Positions 1-5,153 of a DNA stretch of 5,153 bases are shown piece after piece. This DNA is from Planctomycetota bacterium. GTDB taxonomy: Bacteria; Planctomycetota; Phycisphaerae; WQYP01. The stretch spans positions 1-5,153 of the forward strand of contig JAKCCC010000186.1 of NCBI GenBank assembly GCA_021838985.1. Reading direction: 5' to 3'. The notes beneath the pieces are model-generated. The model had not been told where the DNA came from, searched no databases, and saw only the letters and a list, made by a program, of their open reading frames with translations. Each line of letters starts with the position of its first letter. Position 1 is the first letter of the stretch. The position numbers and the translations under genes were made by a program.

Positions 1-1278
1 CAGAACGCTGCCCACGGCCGCATCCACGTTTTCTGCGCCACCAGCAAAATCCACCGCGAATTTAAACTGAACAAGGCCAAGGATGAGATCCTCCGGCTGA
101 CCGAACAAAACGTAAAGCTGGCCCGCGACTACGTGGCGGATGTGGAGTTTTCGCCGGAAGACGCCAGCCGCACCGAACTCGATTTTCTGGCCCAGGTGGT
201 TCAGGCGGCCATTGAAGCCGGCGCCACCACCATCAACTGCCCGGACACCGTTGGCTATGCCACGCCCGAAGAATACCAGGCCATGTTTGAATATTTGCTG
301 GCCCAGGTGCCGGGCGCTAGGAATGTGATTTTCAGCGCCCATTGTCACGACGACCTCGGGTTGGCCGTAGCCAATTCCCTGGCGGCGATACGGGGCGGGG
401 CCAGGCAGGTGGAGTGCACCATCAACGGCATCGGCGAGCGGGCCGGCAATGCCGCCCTGGAGGAAGTGGTAATGGCGCTGCGCACCCGTGGCGACCAGTT
501 CCCATTCACCACCGGCATTCACACGCCCCGCCTGCTGCCCTGCTCGCGCCTCGTCAGCACCCTGACGGGTCTGCACGTGCAGCGCAACAAGGCCATTGTC
601 GGGGAAAATGCCTTTGCCCACGAAGCGGGCATTCACCAGGATGGCGTGCTGAAGGAACGACGCACCTATGAAATCATGACCCCGGAAGAAGTGGGCCTGG
701 TGCGAAACAAGCTGGTATTGGGAAAACACAGCGGCCGACATGCCTTCCGCCAACGGCTGGACGAACTGGGCCTGCGCCTGGACGCGGAGGCTTTGGAGCG
801 GGCGTTTGGACAGTTCAAAATGCTCTGCGACAAGAAGAAGGAGATCTACGATGAGGACTTGGAAGCGCTGGCGGACGAGCAATTGGTCGAGGACCGCCAG
901 TTATTTCAGTTGAAAAATCTGCAAGTGATGGCGGGCACGCATGGCGCCGCGACGGCCACGGTTACGCTTCTGGACAGCGGCGGGGCCGAGATTACGGACG
1001 CCGCCATTGGCGATGGCCCGGTGGACGCCATGTTCGCGGCCATTCAGCGCTTAACCCGGATCAGCGCACGCCTGGATTCCTACCAGGTGCGCAGCCTCAC
1101 CGGGGGGCGGGAAGCCCAGGGCGAAGCCATTGTGGAACTGACCCATAATGAACTGAAAGTCCGTGGCCGCGGTTTCAGCACCGATATTCTAGAGGCCTCA
1201 GCGAAGGCTTATGTGGCGGCGATTAACCGGGTGCGGACGTTATCGCGCCGCACCGTCAGCCAGGCTTCGCCGCTGTAA
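1..1278 (+). CDS. leuA: 2-isopropylmalate synthase, 5'-truncated by window edge
   Basis: The enzyme condenses acetyl-CoA with 2-oxoisovalerate to 2-isopropylmalate, the first committed step of leucine synthesis, in the cytoplasm. The reading frame is open from base 1 and gives 425 residues. Full LeuA proteins run about 500-560, so roughly the first 90-100 residues lie outside the window. Visible signatures, numbered within the fragment, are [12 protein letters not shown] (7-18), [12 protein letters not shown] (47-58), the metal-binding HCHDD with H114 and H116, and GERAGN with N150. The HSGRHAF motif of the linker region follows. The last ~130 residues form the regulatory domain that binds leucine in characterised homologues, with GDGPVDA and [11 protein letters not shown]. 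The C-terminal domain separates it from homocitrate synthase-like short forms; citramalate synthase shares the fold but fits the motifs less well. The gene converges on smpB across an 83-base gap. Its start and promoter are not visible. Confidence 0.96.
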   Translation, partial: QNAAHGRIHVFCATSKIHREFKLNKAKDEILRLTEQNVKLARDYVADVEFSPEDASRTELDFLAQVVQAAIEAGATTINCPDTVGYATPEEYQAMFEYLLAQVPGARNVIFSAHCHDDLGLAVANSLAAIRGGARQVECTINGIGERAGNAALEEVVMALRTRGDQFPFTTGIHTPRLLPCSRLVSTLTGLHVQRNKAIVGENAFAHEAGIHQDGVLKERRTYEIMTPEEVGLVRNKLVLGKHSGRHAFRQRLDELGLRLDAEALERAFGQFKMLCDKKKEIYDEDLEALADEQLVEDRQLFQLKNLQVMAGTHGAATATVTLLDSGGAEITDAAIGDGPVDAMFAAIQRLTRISARLDSYQVRSLTGGREAQGEAIVELTHNELKVRGRGFSTDILEASAKAYVAAINRVRTLSRRTVSQASPL

Positions 1279-1315
1279 GGCGGCACCCTGACCGCAGTAA
1301 CGCGGCATCGTTGCA

Positions 1316-1338
1316 GCCGGGCGGAGTTGCGGCTCGGC
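1316..1338 (+). terminator. GC-rich hairpin between convergent leuA and smpB (weak terminator candidate)
   Basis: GCCGGGC (1316-1322) pairs with GCTCGGC (1332-1338) around a 9-base loop, giving a 7-bp stem that includes one G-U pair when read on the + strand. It lies 38 bases after the leuA stop, in the convergent gap. No run of T follows it on either strand, so it is not a canonical intrinsic terminator. It may only stall polymerase, or termination may depend on Rho. Confidence 0.3.
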
Positions 1339-1361
1339 CGCGCCGGGGTGGGAGGTTCGGG

Positions 1362-1868
1362 CTAGCGCCGGCGCAGGGCACGCTGCATTTGACGCGCGGC
1401 CTCGCGTTGTTGGAGCGCTTGCCGCTTGTCGAACTTGGCTTTACCTATGGCCAGAGCGAGCTCCACCTTGGCGTAGCCCCGCTTAAAATAAATGGCCAGC
1501 GGAATCAGCGTGGCGCCCGGCTGTTTGGCCAGGGCTTGGGCGATTCGCCGGATTTCGCGGCGGTGCAGCAGCAACGCCCGGGATCGCGTGGGATCGTGAT
1601 TTAGCTGGTTGGCCTGAACGTATTCTTCGATGTGACAGCCCAGCAGCAGGACCCGTCCCGGCCGCAGGATGGCGAACGCCCCGGCCAGCTGGGCCCGACC
1701 GAGGCGCAGGCTTTTCACTTCGCTGCCCAAGAGCGCCAGACCGGCCTCCCATGTTTCCAGCACGTGATAATCGTGCCGGGCGCGGCGGTTCTCAATCCGG
1801 CGGGTCCGCGCCGCGGCGCCGGCGGAGGAGCCGCCGGCGGAATCGTCTGACGTTGGCGGGATCATCAT
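1362..1868 (-). CDS. smpB: SsrA-binding protein SmpB (trans-translation factor)
   Basis: SmpB binds tmRNA (SsrA) and brings it to ribosomes stalled on broken mRNA, so the nascent chain is tagged for degradation and the ribosome is freed. The 168-residue product carries the family signatures in order: NRRARHDY (27-34), GSEVKSLR (48-55), NHDPTRSRALLLHRREI (90-106), YFKRGYAKVELALAIGKAKFDKR (within 127-149, split as YFKRGYAKVELAL and AIGKAKFDKR), and a basic tail ending in RRR. The first ~25 residues are an Ala/Gly/Ser-rich extension that most SmpB proteins lack. The start is the ATG at 1868, whose A is also the last base of the upstream sigma-factor stop. A second ATG follows immediately, and no strong ribosome binding site is seen, which fits translational coupling. 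Position 144 is Ala, where many family members have Lys (GKK). The tmRNA partner gene is not recognisable in this window. Confidence 0.96.
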   Translation of the reverse strand: MMIPPTSDDSAGGSSAGAAARTRRIENRRARHDYHVLETWEAGLALLGSEVKSLRLGRAQLAGAFAILRPGRVLLLGCHIEEYVQANQLNHDPTRSRALLLHRREIRRIAQALAKQPGATLIPLAIYFKRGYAKVELALAIGKAKFDKRQALQQREAARQMQRALRRR

Positions 1869-2689
1869 CAGGACGAAGTCAATTCCATTTCCCGGCCGGC
1901 CAGCCGCTTCTTGAGCCGCTCGATAATGCTCGAGTGCATCTGGCTGACCCGGGATTCCGATAAACCGAGCCGGCGACTTATCTCATCCATGGTCATGTCT
2001 TCGTAGTAGTAGAGAACCACCAGGCGTTTTTCGGCCGGGTTCAGCCCACGGGTGAAAAACTCCTGCAAGTCCCGCTGTTGCAAATCGCGGTCGGGCGTTT
2101 CGGAACGGATATCGGGCGGTGGTTCCTGACCGTGCCCCGCCGCACCGCCGTCGAACCATTCGCGGGACAGGCTGATCTGCGCCACCGGGCGCGCGTCGTG
2201 CAGAAGCCGCGGCAAGTCTTGGGGCGTCACGCCCAGCCGCTGCGCTATTTCTGCTTCGGTCGGCGGGCGCCCCAGTTCCCCCTGCATTCGCGCCCGCAGC
2301 CGGTCCAGCTTGCCGCTCCGGCGGCGCACCAGGCGTGGCACCCAGTCCAAATGCCGCAGTTCATCGAGGATCGCCCCGCGAATCCGGGCGGCGCTGTACG
2401 TTTCGAACTTGATTCTCCGGCTGGGGTTAAAGGATTCTATCGCGTCTTTAAGCCCCAGGGTGCCCGCCTGGATCAAGTCATCGAGGTCCACTTCCTGCGG
2501 CAGACGCATATGGATACGCTCCGCGGTCTGACGCACCAGGGGCAGGTAGGCGGTCAGCAGTTGGTTGCGCAGAGCCAGTCGCTCTGCGCTGGAATCATCG
2601 GAGTCGGTAGCTTTAAAATCGTACCAGAGCGACTCGAGATTCGGTTCATCCGCCGCAGTACCAGGCTGGTTCATCACCATGTTCATCAC
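1868..2689 (-). CDS. FliA/WhiG-family alternative RNA polymerase sigma factor
   Basis: This is a group 3 sigma-70 protein that would direct RNA polymerase to a set of alternative promoters, classically flagellar or developmental genes. The 273 residues show region 2 (about 36-124), with DLIQAGTLGLKDAIESF (71-87) and the FliA-type stretch RGAILDELR (104-112) followed by DWVPRLVRRR (115-124). Region 3 (about 126-185) includes GELGRPPTEAEIAQRLGV. Region 4 (about 205-263) has the helix-turn-helix MTMDEISRRLGLSESRVSQ (232-250). There is no N-terminal region 1.1, as expected for the group. The start is uncertain: GTG at 2689, ATG at 2686, ATG at 2680 and ATG at 2674 are all in frame, and none has a clear Shine-Dalgarno. 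The stop overlaps the smpB start by one base (TGATG), so the two genes are probably co-transcribed. No flagellar or anti-sigma gene is adjacent, so I do not assign the symbol fliA. Confidence 0.93.
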   Translation of the reverse strand: MMNMVMNQPGTAADEPNLESLWYDFKATDSDDSSAERLALRNQLLTAYLPLVRQTAERIHMRLPQEVDLDDLIQAGTLGLKDAIESFNPSRRIKFETYSAARIRGAILDELRHLDWVPRLVRRRSGKLDRLRARMQGELGRPPTEAEIAQRLGVTPQDLPRLLHDARPVAQISLSREWFDGGAAGHGQEPPPDIRSETPDRDLQQRDLQEFFTRGLNPAEKRLVVLYYYEDMTMDEISRRLGLSESRVSQMHSSIIERLKKRLAGREMELTSS

Positions 2690-2827
2690 CGCTGGGACAC
2701 GCGGGTTGGCCTAGCGTCTGCCGTCGCGTGGACCCTTACCCGGATATTTCATCACCGAGCCTCAGCGGGCACTGAGAGCCCAGCGCAGCTCTGGCCGCAA
2801 CCCAACACATAGCCCCCGCGTCGCAGA

Positions 2828-2858
2828 GTCGCCTTTGGTGACCTACGCCGGGGTGTAG
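2828..2858 (+). other. two adjacent small hairpins, possible structured RNA
   Basis: GTCGCC (2828-2833) pairs with GGTGAC (2837-2842) across TTT, and directly after it CTACGC (2843-2848) pairs with GTGTAG (2853-2858) across CGGG. Each 6-bp stem contains one G-U pair if transcribed from the + strand. On the - strand those positions would be A-C mismatches, so a + strand transcript is favoured. No known RNA family is recognised, and short stems can arise by chance in GC-rich DNA. Confidence 0.3.
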
Positions 2859-2895
2859 CAGTCCGCCCTCGCATCTGCTGTTCTGATGACGAATA

Positions 2896-2922
2896 AAAAT
2901 CTTCGCATGGCGCAAAGATTTT
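2896..2922 (-). terminator. A/T-flanked hairpin, possible intrinsic terminator or attenuator
   Basis: Arms 2896-2906 (AAAATCTTCGC) and 2912-2922 (GCAAAGATTTT) form an 11-bp stem around a 5-base loop. Read on the - strand all 11 positions pair, one as G-U, and the 3' side runs into TTTTTATT, which resembles an intrinsic terminator. On the + strand one position is a C-A mismatch and only four T follow. On the - strand it would lie upstream of the sigma-factor gene, where it could end a leader transcript or act as an attenuator. On the + strand it could end a short RNA from the preceding ~200 bases. Confidence 0.4.
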
Positions 2923-2972
2923 GAAGGATTGTGGCACGGGGAAATAAAGAGATTCAAAACATTTTCCTTTAA

Positions 2973-2992
2973 ATCCCGAGGGCTATCGGGGT
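2973..2992. repeat. inverted repeat / hairpin
   Basis: ATCCCGA (2973-2979) pairs with TCGGGGT (2986-2992) around a 6-base loop, a 7-bp stem with one T-G pair on the + strand. On the - strand the stem is followed by the AT-rich ATTTAAAGG, so it could be a weak terminator there. A run of seven C follows at 3001-3007. Its function is unknown. Confidence 0.3.
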
Positions 2993-3065
2993 CGCACTGG
3001 CCCCCCCTAAAATCTCCGTAAGTACTTTCCTGTCGCTAACCTCGGTGCACTCTGGGTTCTCTGGG

Positions 3066-3077
3066 CGAAACGTTTCG
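3066..3077. promoter_or_regulatory. 12-bp perfect palindrome, operator-like
   Basis: CGAAACGTTTCG is a perfect palindrome centred on CG, in the divergent spacer. Operators of LacI-family repressors are often symmetric sites with a central CG and an AAACGTTT-like core, so this could be a regulator site. No such regulator gene is in the window. The site lies 150-170 bases upstream of the likely metF promoter, which is far for direct repression of that promoter. Confidence 0.3.
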
Positions 3078-3109
3078 AATAACCAACTTTCGCACGATCC
3101 CATTGGCTC

Positions 3110-3122
3110 TCCACCGGGTGGA
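3110..3122. repeat. 13-base inverted repeat with single central base
   Basis: TCCACC (3110-3115) and GGTGGA (3117-3122) are exact reverse complements around one G. The spacing is too tight for the whole arms to form an RNA hairpin, so if it is functional it is more likely a protein-binding site on DNA. It may be chance. Confidence 0.2.
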
Positions 3123-3191
3123 TCGCCGGAGAATGGTTCCATCCAGGAAACACTTTATTTATAGCGGAATTTTGGCGACAATACAAGGCCT

Positions 3192-3209
3192 GGGGTTCGA
3201 GGGGTTCGA
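3192..3209. repeat. tandem direct repeat GGGGTTCGA x2 upstream of metF promoter
   Basis: Two exact, head-to-tail copies of GGGGTTCGA occupy 3192-3200 and 3201-3209, ending three bases before the proposed -35 element at 3212. Direct repeats at this position can be activator or response-regulator sites. Equally, this may be a small slippage duplication. It resembles a tRNA T-arm core (GGTTCGA), but there is no complementary arm or acceptor stem around it. Confidence 0.35.
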
Positions 3210-3211
3210 GC

Positions 3212-3239
3212 TTGTGATGGCTTCGGATCCTGCTATGAT
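3212..3239 (+). promoter_or_regulatory. predicted sigma-70-type promoter for metF operon
   Basis: TTGTGA (3212-3217, four of six to TTGACA) is separated by 16 bases from TATGAT (3234-3239, five of six to TATAAT). TG sits one base before the -10, giving an extended -10 (TGC-TATGAT). Transcription would begin near 3246 and leave a leader of about 40 bases before the GTG at 3289. This agrees with the downstream start chosen for metF. Confidence 0.5.
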
Positions 3240-3275
3240 ACCGGTGGGGATCGCAGCGAATCGCCCCGGAGTGGC

Positions 3276-3283
3276 AGGAGGTG
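3276..3283 (+). promoter_or_regulatory. strong Shine-Dalgarno deciding the metF start
   Basis: AGGAGGTG is a near-perfect anti-16S match, placed five bases before the GTG at 3289. It selects that GTG over in-frame TTG 3103, ATG 3217 and ATG 3235. The last of these lies inside the proposed -10 element. Confidence 0.8.
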
Positions 3284-3288
3284 TGCAC

Positions 3289-4227
3289 GTGCGTTTTCCT
3301 GAAATTTTCGCCCGTGATGGCCAGACGTTTTCTTTCGAGTTTTTTCCCCCCAAGACCGAGGAAGCCACCGACCAGCTCTTTGCGCATATCGCCCGGCTCG
3401 AAGCGCTTAAGCCGACGTTCGTCACGGTAACCTATGGCGCCGGTGGATCAACCCGGCAGCGCACTGGCGACGTGATCCGGCGGATTCAGCGCCAGCATCC
3501 GGCGCTGGACCCCATTGCACATCTGACTTGCGTGTTACAAAGCCGGGGCGAAATGGAGGAAATTCTAACCCAGTACGCCCGATCCAGTGTGAGTAACATT
3601 TTGGCATTGGGGGGCGACCCGCCGCGCGGGGCCTCGCCCGGTGATCGCGGGCCGACGGATTTTCACCACGCCGTCGACCTGGTCCGGTTTATCCGCGCCT
3701 TTAACGCGCGGGGCATTCATCCGCACCGCGATGGTTTCGGCATCGGCGTGGCCGGGTTTCCGGAGGGACATCCCGCCACGCCTAATCGCCTGCTGGAAAT
3801 GGATTATTTGAAGGCCAAAGTGGACGCGGGGGCCGATTATATCTGCACCCAGTTGTTCTTCGATAACCGTGACTTTTATGACTTCTGCGAACGCTGCGAA
3901 CTGGCCGGCATTCATGTGCCGGTGCTGGCGGGCATCATGCCGTACACCTCGGTGGCCGGCATGAAGCGCATGGCCGAGCTGGCGCTGGGGGCGCGCTACC
4001 CCGCGGCGTTGTTGCGGGCGGTGGCCCGCTGCGGGAATGACGCCGAGGCGGTCCGTCGCGTCGGAATCCTTTGGGCTACCGAGCAGTGTCGCGACCTGCT
4101 GGATCATGGGGTCAAGGGCATCCATTTCTATACGATGAACCGGGCGGAAGCCACCGAGGAAATCTACGCCAATCTTGGCGTCACCGACAGTGTGCAGCTG
4201 CGCGCCACGCGCCGTATGGGGTGTTAA
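3289..4227 (+). CDS. metF: 5,10-methylenetetrahydrofolate reductase
   Basis: This FAD enzyme reduces 5,10-methylene-THF to 5-methyl-THF, the methyl donor for methionine synthase, in the cytoplasm. From GTG 3289 it is 312 residues, close to the ~290-310 of bacterial MetF. The TIM-barrel signatures are in order: SFEFFPPK (15-22), where E17 matches the catalytic Glu of E. coli MetF; VTYGAGGS (47-54); HLTC (78-81); LALGGDPP (105-112), where D110 matches the flavin-tuning Asp; GVAGFPEGHP (153-162); CTQLFFD (186-192); and GIHFYTMNR (277-285). The frame stays open upstream to 3103, but the upstream residues show no MetF similarity and overlap the promoter, so I exclude them. It is the first gene of a + strand unit with the lipid-transport permease 13 bases downstream. 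No SAM riboswitch is seen in the leader. Confidence 0.96.
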   Translation: MRFPEIFARDGQTFSFEFFPPKTEEATDQLFAHIARLEALKPTFVTVTYGAGGSTRQRTGDVIRRIQRQHPALDPIAHLTCVLQSRGEMEEILTQYARSSVSNILALGGDPPRGASPGDRGPTDFHHAVDLVRFIRAFNARGIHPHRDGFGIGVAGFPEGHPATPNRLLEMDYLKAKVDAGADYICTQLFFDNRDFYDFCERCELAGIHVPVLAGIMPYTSVAGMKRMAELALGARYPAALLRAVARCGNDAEAVRRVGILWATEQCRDLLDHGVKGIHFYTMNRAEATEEIYANLGVTDSVQLRATRRMGC

Positions 4228-4240
4228 CCGGGCGTTCACC

Positions 4241-5098
4241 ATGGCCGAGGAATGGTCAGCACGTATCGAGCGCAGCGGCCCCCTGACGGCTTTGGCGGCG
4301 CTGGGCGCCTGGGCGGTGGGCGTGATCCAGGCGGTGGGGGACTTTGGTTCCTTCAGCTTCAACGCTCTGTACAAGACTTTCCGCGGCCCCGGAGCGCGGG
4401 CCTTGCGGGAGATGGTCGCTCAAATGTACGAGATGGGCACGCGGTCCATCCCGGTGGTGTTGATTACCGGCGGATTCATCGGTGCCGTCCTGGCGATCGA
4501 AACCTATCCGCAATTTCAGCAGATCGGCATCGCCGACCGGCTGGGGGCGGTGATTGTGGTCAGCGTGGTCAAGCAAATCGGTCCCATTCTGACCGCCATC
4601 ATGCTCTCGGGACGCGTGGGCGGGGCCATCACCGCCGAACTGGGTACCATGCGGGTGACGGAGCAGATCGACGCCATGCGCGCCATGGCTGCGGATCCCA
4701 TCCGCACCCTGGTGGTGCCGCGGGTCCTGGCCTGCGTGCTGATGACCCCCGTGTTGACCATGTACAGCGATGCCCTGGGTATTCTGGGCGGCTGGGCCAT
4801 CGCCGTGGGCGTGGATGGGGTGCGCAATTATCCTTTCTGGCATTATGCGGCGGTAGGGACGGATATGTACGCGATCAACGTGGGGCTGATCAAGAGTTTT
4901 TTCTTCGGTATCGTCATCGGCTGCATCGCCTGTTACAAAGGCTTCCGCTGTGGGAGCGGCGCTCACGGCGTGGGTCGCGCCTGCACGGAGAGCTTTGTCA
5001 CCAGTTTCGGCCTTATCCTGCTGGTGAACTTTGTCCTCGCGGTGGCGTTGAATAATATCTTTGTGCTTCTTTGGCCGAATCAACCAGGACTGTTATGA
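4241..5098 (+). CDS. mlaE: MlaE-family ABC transporter permease
   Basis: The 285-residue inner-membrane protein is the permease subunit of a Mla-type ABC transporter, which moves phospholipid or related lipids between membranes together with an MlaF ATPase and an MCE-domain MlaD. Family features are FRGPGARALREMVAQMYEMG before the first core helix, the helix IPVVLITGGFIGAVLAI, LSGRVGGAITAELGTMRVTEQIDAM (as LSGRVGGAIT and AELGTMRVTEQIDAM), the signature stretch DPIRTLVVPRVLA followed by MTPVLT, and a final helix before LLWPNQPGLL. Hydrophobic segments fit the usual five or so membrane passes. Its length is slightly above E. coli MlaE (~260) because of the N-terminal segment. The start ATG 4241 follows the metF stop by 13 bases and lacks a good Shine-Dalgarno, suggesting coupling to metF translation. 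The specific substrate cannot be told, so the symbol is by family. Confidence 0.92.
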   Translation: MAEEWSARIERSGPLTALAALGAWAVGVIQAVGDFGSFSFNALYKTFRGPGARALREMVAQMYEMGTRSIPVVLITGGFIGAVLAIETYPQFQQIGIADRLGAVIVVSVVKQIGPILTAIMLSGRVGGAITAELGTMRVTEQIDAMRAMAADPIRTLVVPRVLACVLMTPVLTMYSDALGILGGWAIAVGVDGVRNYPFWHYAAVGTDMYAINVGLIKSFFFGIVIGCIACYKGFRCGSGAHGVGRACTESFVTSFGLILLVNFVLAVALNNIFVLLWPNQPGLL

Positions 5099-5153
5099 AC
5101 GCGCCGCGTACCGTTGCACCGCTACCGGCGGACGCCCCGGCGGATTTCAATGG
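5095..5153 (+). CDS. start of a downstream gene, probably the MlaF-type ATPase, truncated by window edge
   Basis: ATG at 5095 overlaps the permease stop as ATGA, with AGGA at 5086-5089 placed five bases upstream, and the frame stays open to the window end (19 codons, beginning MNAPRTVAPLPADAPADF). No domain is visible yet. In Mla operons the permease gene is usually beside the ATP-binding subunit gene, so an MlaF-like ATPase with a short Pro/Ala-rich N-terminal tail is the best guess. An MCE-domain (MlaD) protein is less likely, since there is no N-terminal membrane helix so far. Confidence 0.6.
   Translation, partial: MNAPRTVAPLPADAPADFN

Larger units (their letters stand above)
2690..3288. 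other. 599-base divergent intergenic region, no convincing gene
   Basis: The spacer lies between the start of the - strand sigma-factor gene and the start of + strand metF, so it must hold promoters for both directions. Short open frames occur here, but none has a recognisable domain or a good start site. The part next to the sigma gene (2690-2880) is GC-rich and can form several small hairpins. About 2885-2975 is clearly richer in A and T. The part next to metF has two palindromes, a tandem repeat and a promoter. I looked for tmRNA, RNase P RNA, SRP RNA, tRNA and the SAM, cobalamin, THF and c-di-GMP riboswitches, and found no consensus match. No sigma-gene promoter stands out. A weak + strand promoter-like pair is TTGAAG (2921-2926), 16 bases, AATAAA (2943-2948). 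Confidence 0.7.

Noticed and set aside
2078..2812. Long + strand open frame (244 codons) opposite the sigma factor
   Set aside because: It is an antisense shadow of the GC-rich sigma-factor gene and has no domain of its own.
2881..2925. c-di-GMP-I riboswitch (a GCGCAAAG string resembles its GACGCAAAG core) or hammerhead ribozyme (CTGATGA)
   Set aside because: The AGGGCAAACC half of the riboswitch is missing, and the hammerhead GAAA and cleavage-site elements are not in register.
2736..2957. Small open frame on the - strand (73 codons)
   Set aside because: There is no recognisable domain, it has mixed composition and no convincing ribosome binding site, and it overlaps the hairpin-rich spacer.
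3190..3212. tRNA T-arm suggested by GGTTCGA
   Set aside because: There is no complementary arm, anticodon arm or acceptor stem; it is explained by the tandem 9-base repeat.
3103..3288. N-terminal extension of MetF from TTG 3103, or from ATG 3217 or 3235
   Set aside because: The residues have no MetF similarity, the segment contains the likely promoter, and a strong AGGAGGTG sits just before GTG 3289 where MetF homology begins.
2690..3288. tmRNA gene (ssrA) near smpB
   Set aside because: Neither the conserved 5' and 3' ends of the tRNA-like domain nor a tag-coding frame could be found on either strand.
3565..5083. Long - strand open frames opposite metF and mlaE
   Set aside because: They are His/Arg/Gly-rich, low-information translations typical of antisense frames in GC-rich genes.

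Overview
The window is a GC-rich bacterial chromosomal segment that looks like core housekeeping sequence. I see no transposase, integrase, CRISPR array, phage gene, rRNA or tRNA. A Mla-type ABC permease points to a Gram-negative (two-membrane) cell. The close FliA/WhiG-type sigma factor, with its RGAILDELR..DWVPR and SESRVSQMHSS signatures, together with this mix of genes, is compatible with a planctomycete or other PVC-group bacterium. That assignment is an impression from protein style, not a demonstrated placement.

Layout. (1) Positions 1-1278, + strand: the 3' part of leuA (2-isopropylmalate synthase), cut by the left edge. (2) 1279-1361: a short convergent gap with one GC-rich hairpin. 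(3) 2689-1362, - strand: a two-gene unit, a FliA/WhiG-family sigma factor followed by smpB. Stop and start share one base (TGATG), so the two are probably translationally coupled. (4) 2690-3288: about 600 bases without a convincing gene, lying between divergent transcription units. It holds an AT-richer stretch, several hairpins, two palindromes, a tandem 9-base repeat and a good promoter for the next gene. (5) 3289-5153, + strand: metF (methylenetetrahydrofolate reductase), an mlaE-type permease 13 bases later, and the first codons of a third gene whose ATG overlaps the permease stop (ATGA). By context the third gene is probably the mlaF-type ATPase.

How the genes relate. LeuA commits carbon to leucine synthesis and MetF supplies methyl groups for methionine, so both are biosynthetic. 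SmpB works with tmRNA to rescue stalled ribosomes. No tmRNA gene is recognisable here. The sigma factor belongs to the family that drives flagellar or developmental genes, but no flagellar gene is in view. MlaE and its presumed ATPase would form the inner-membrane core of a phospholipid or sterol-like lipid transporter. Their co-transcription with metF is probably positional rather than a shared pathway.

I found no clear candidate for a new biological system. The best leads are in the 2690-3288 spacer: paired hairpins whose wobble pairs fit only a + strand RNA, an operator-like palindrome CGAAACGTTTCG, and tandem GGGGTTCGA repeats directly upstream of the metF promoter.
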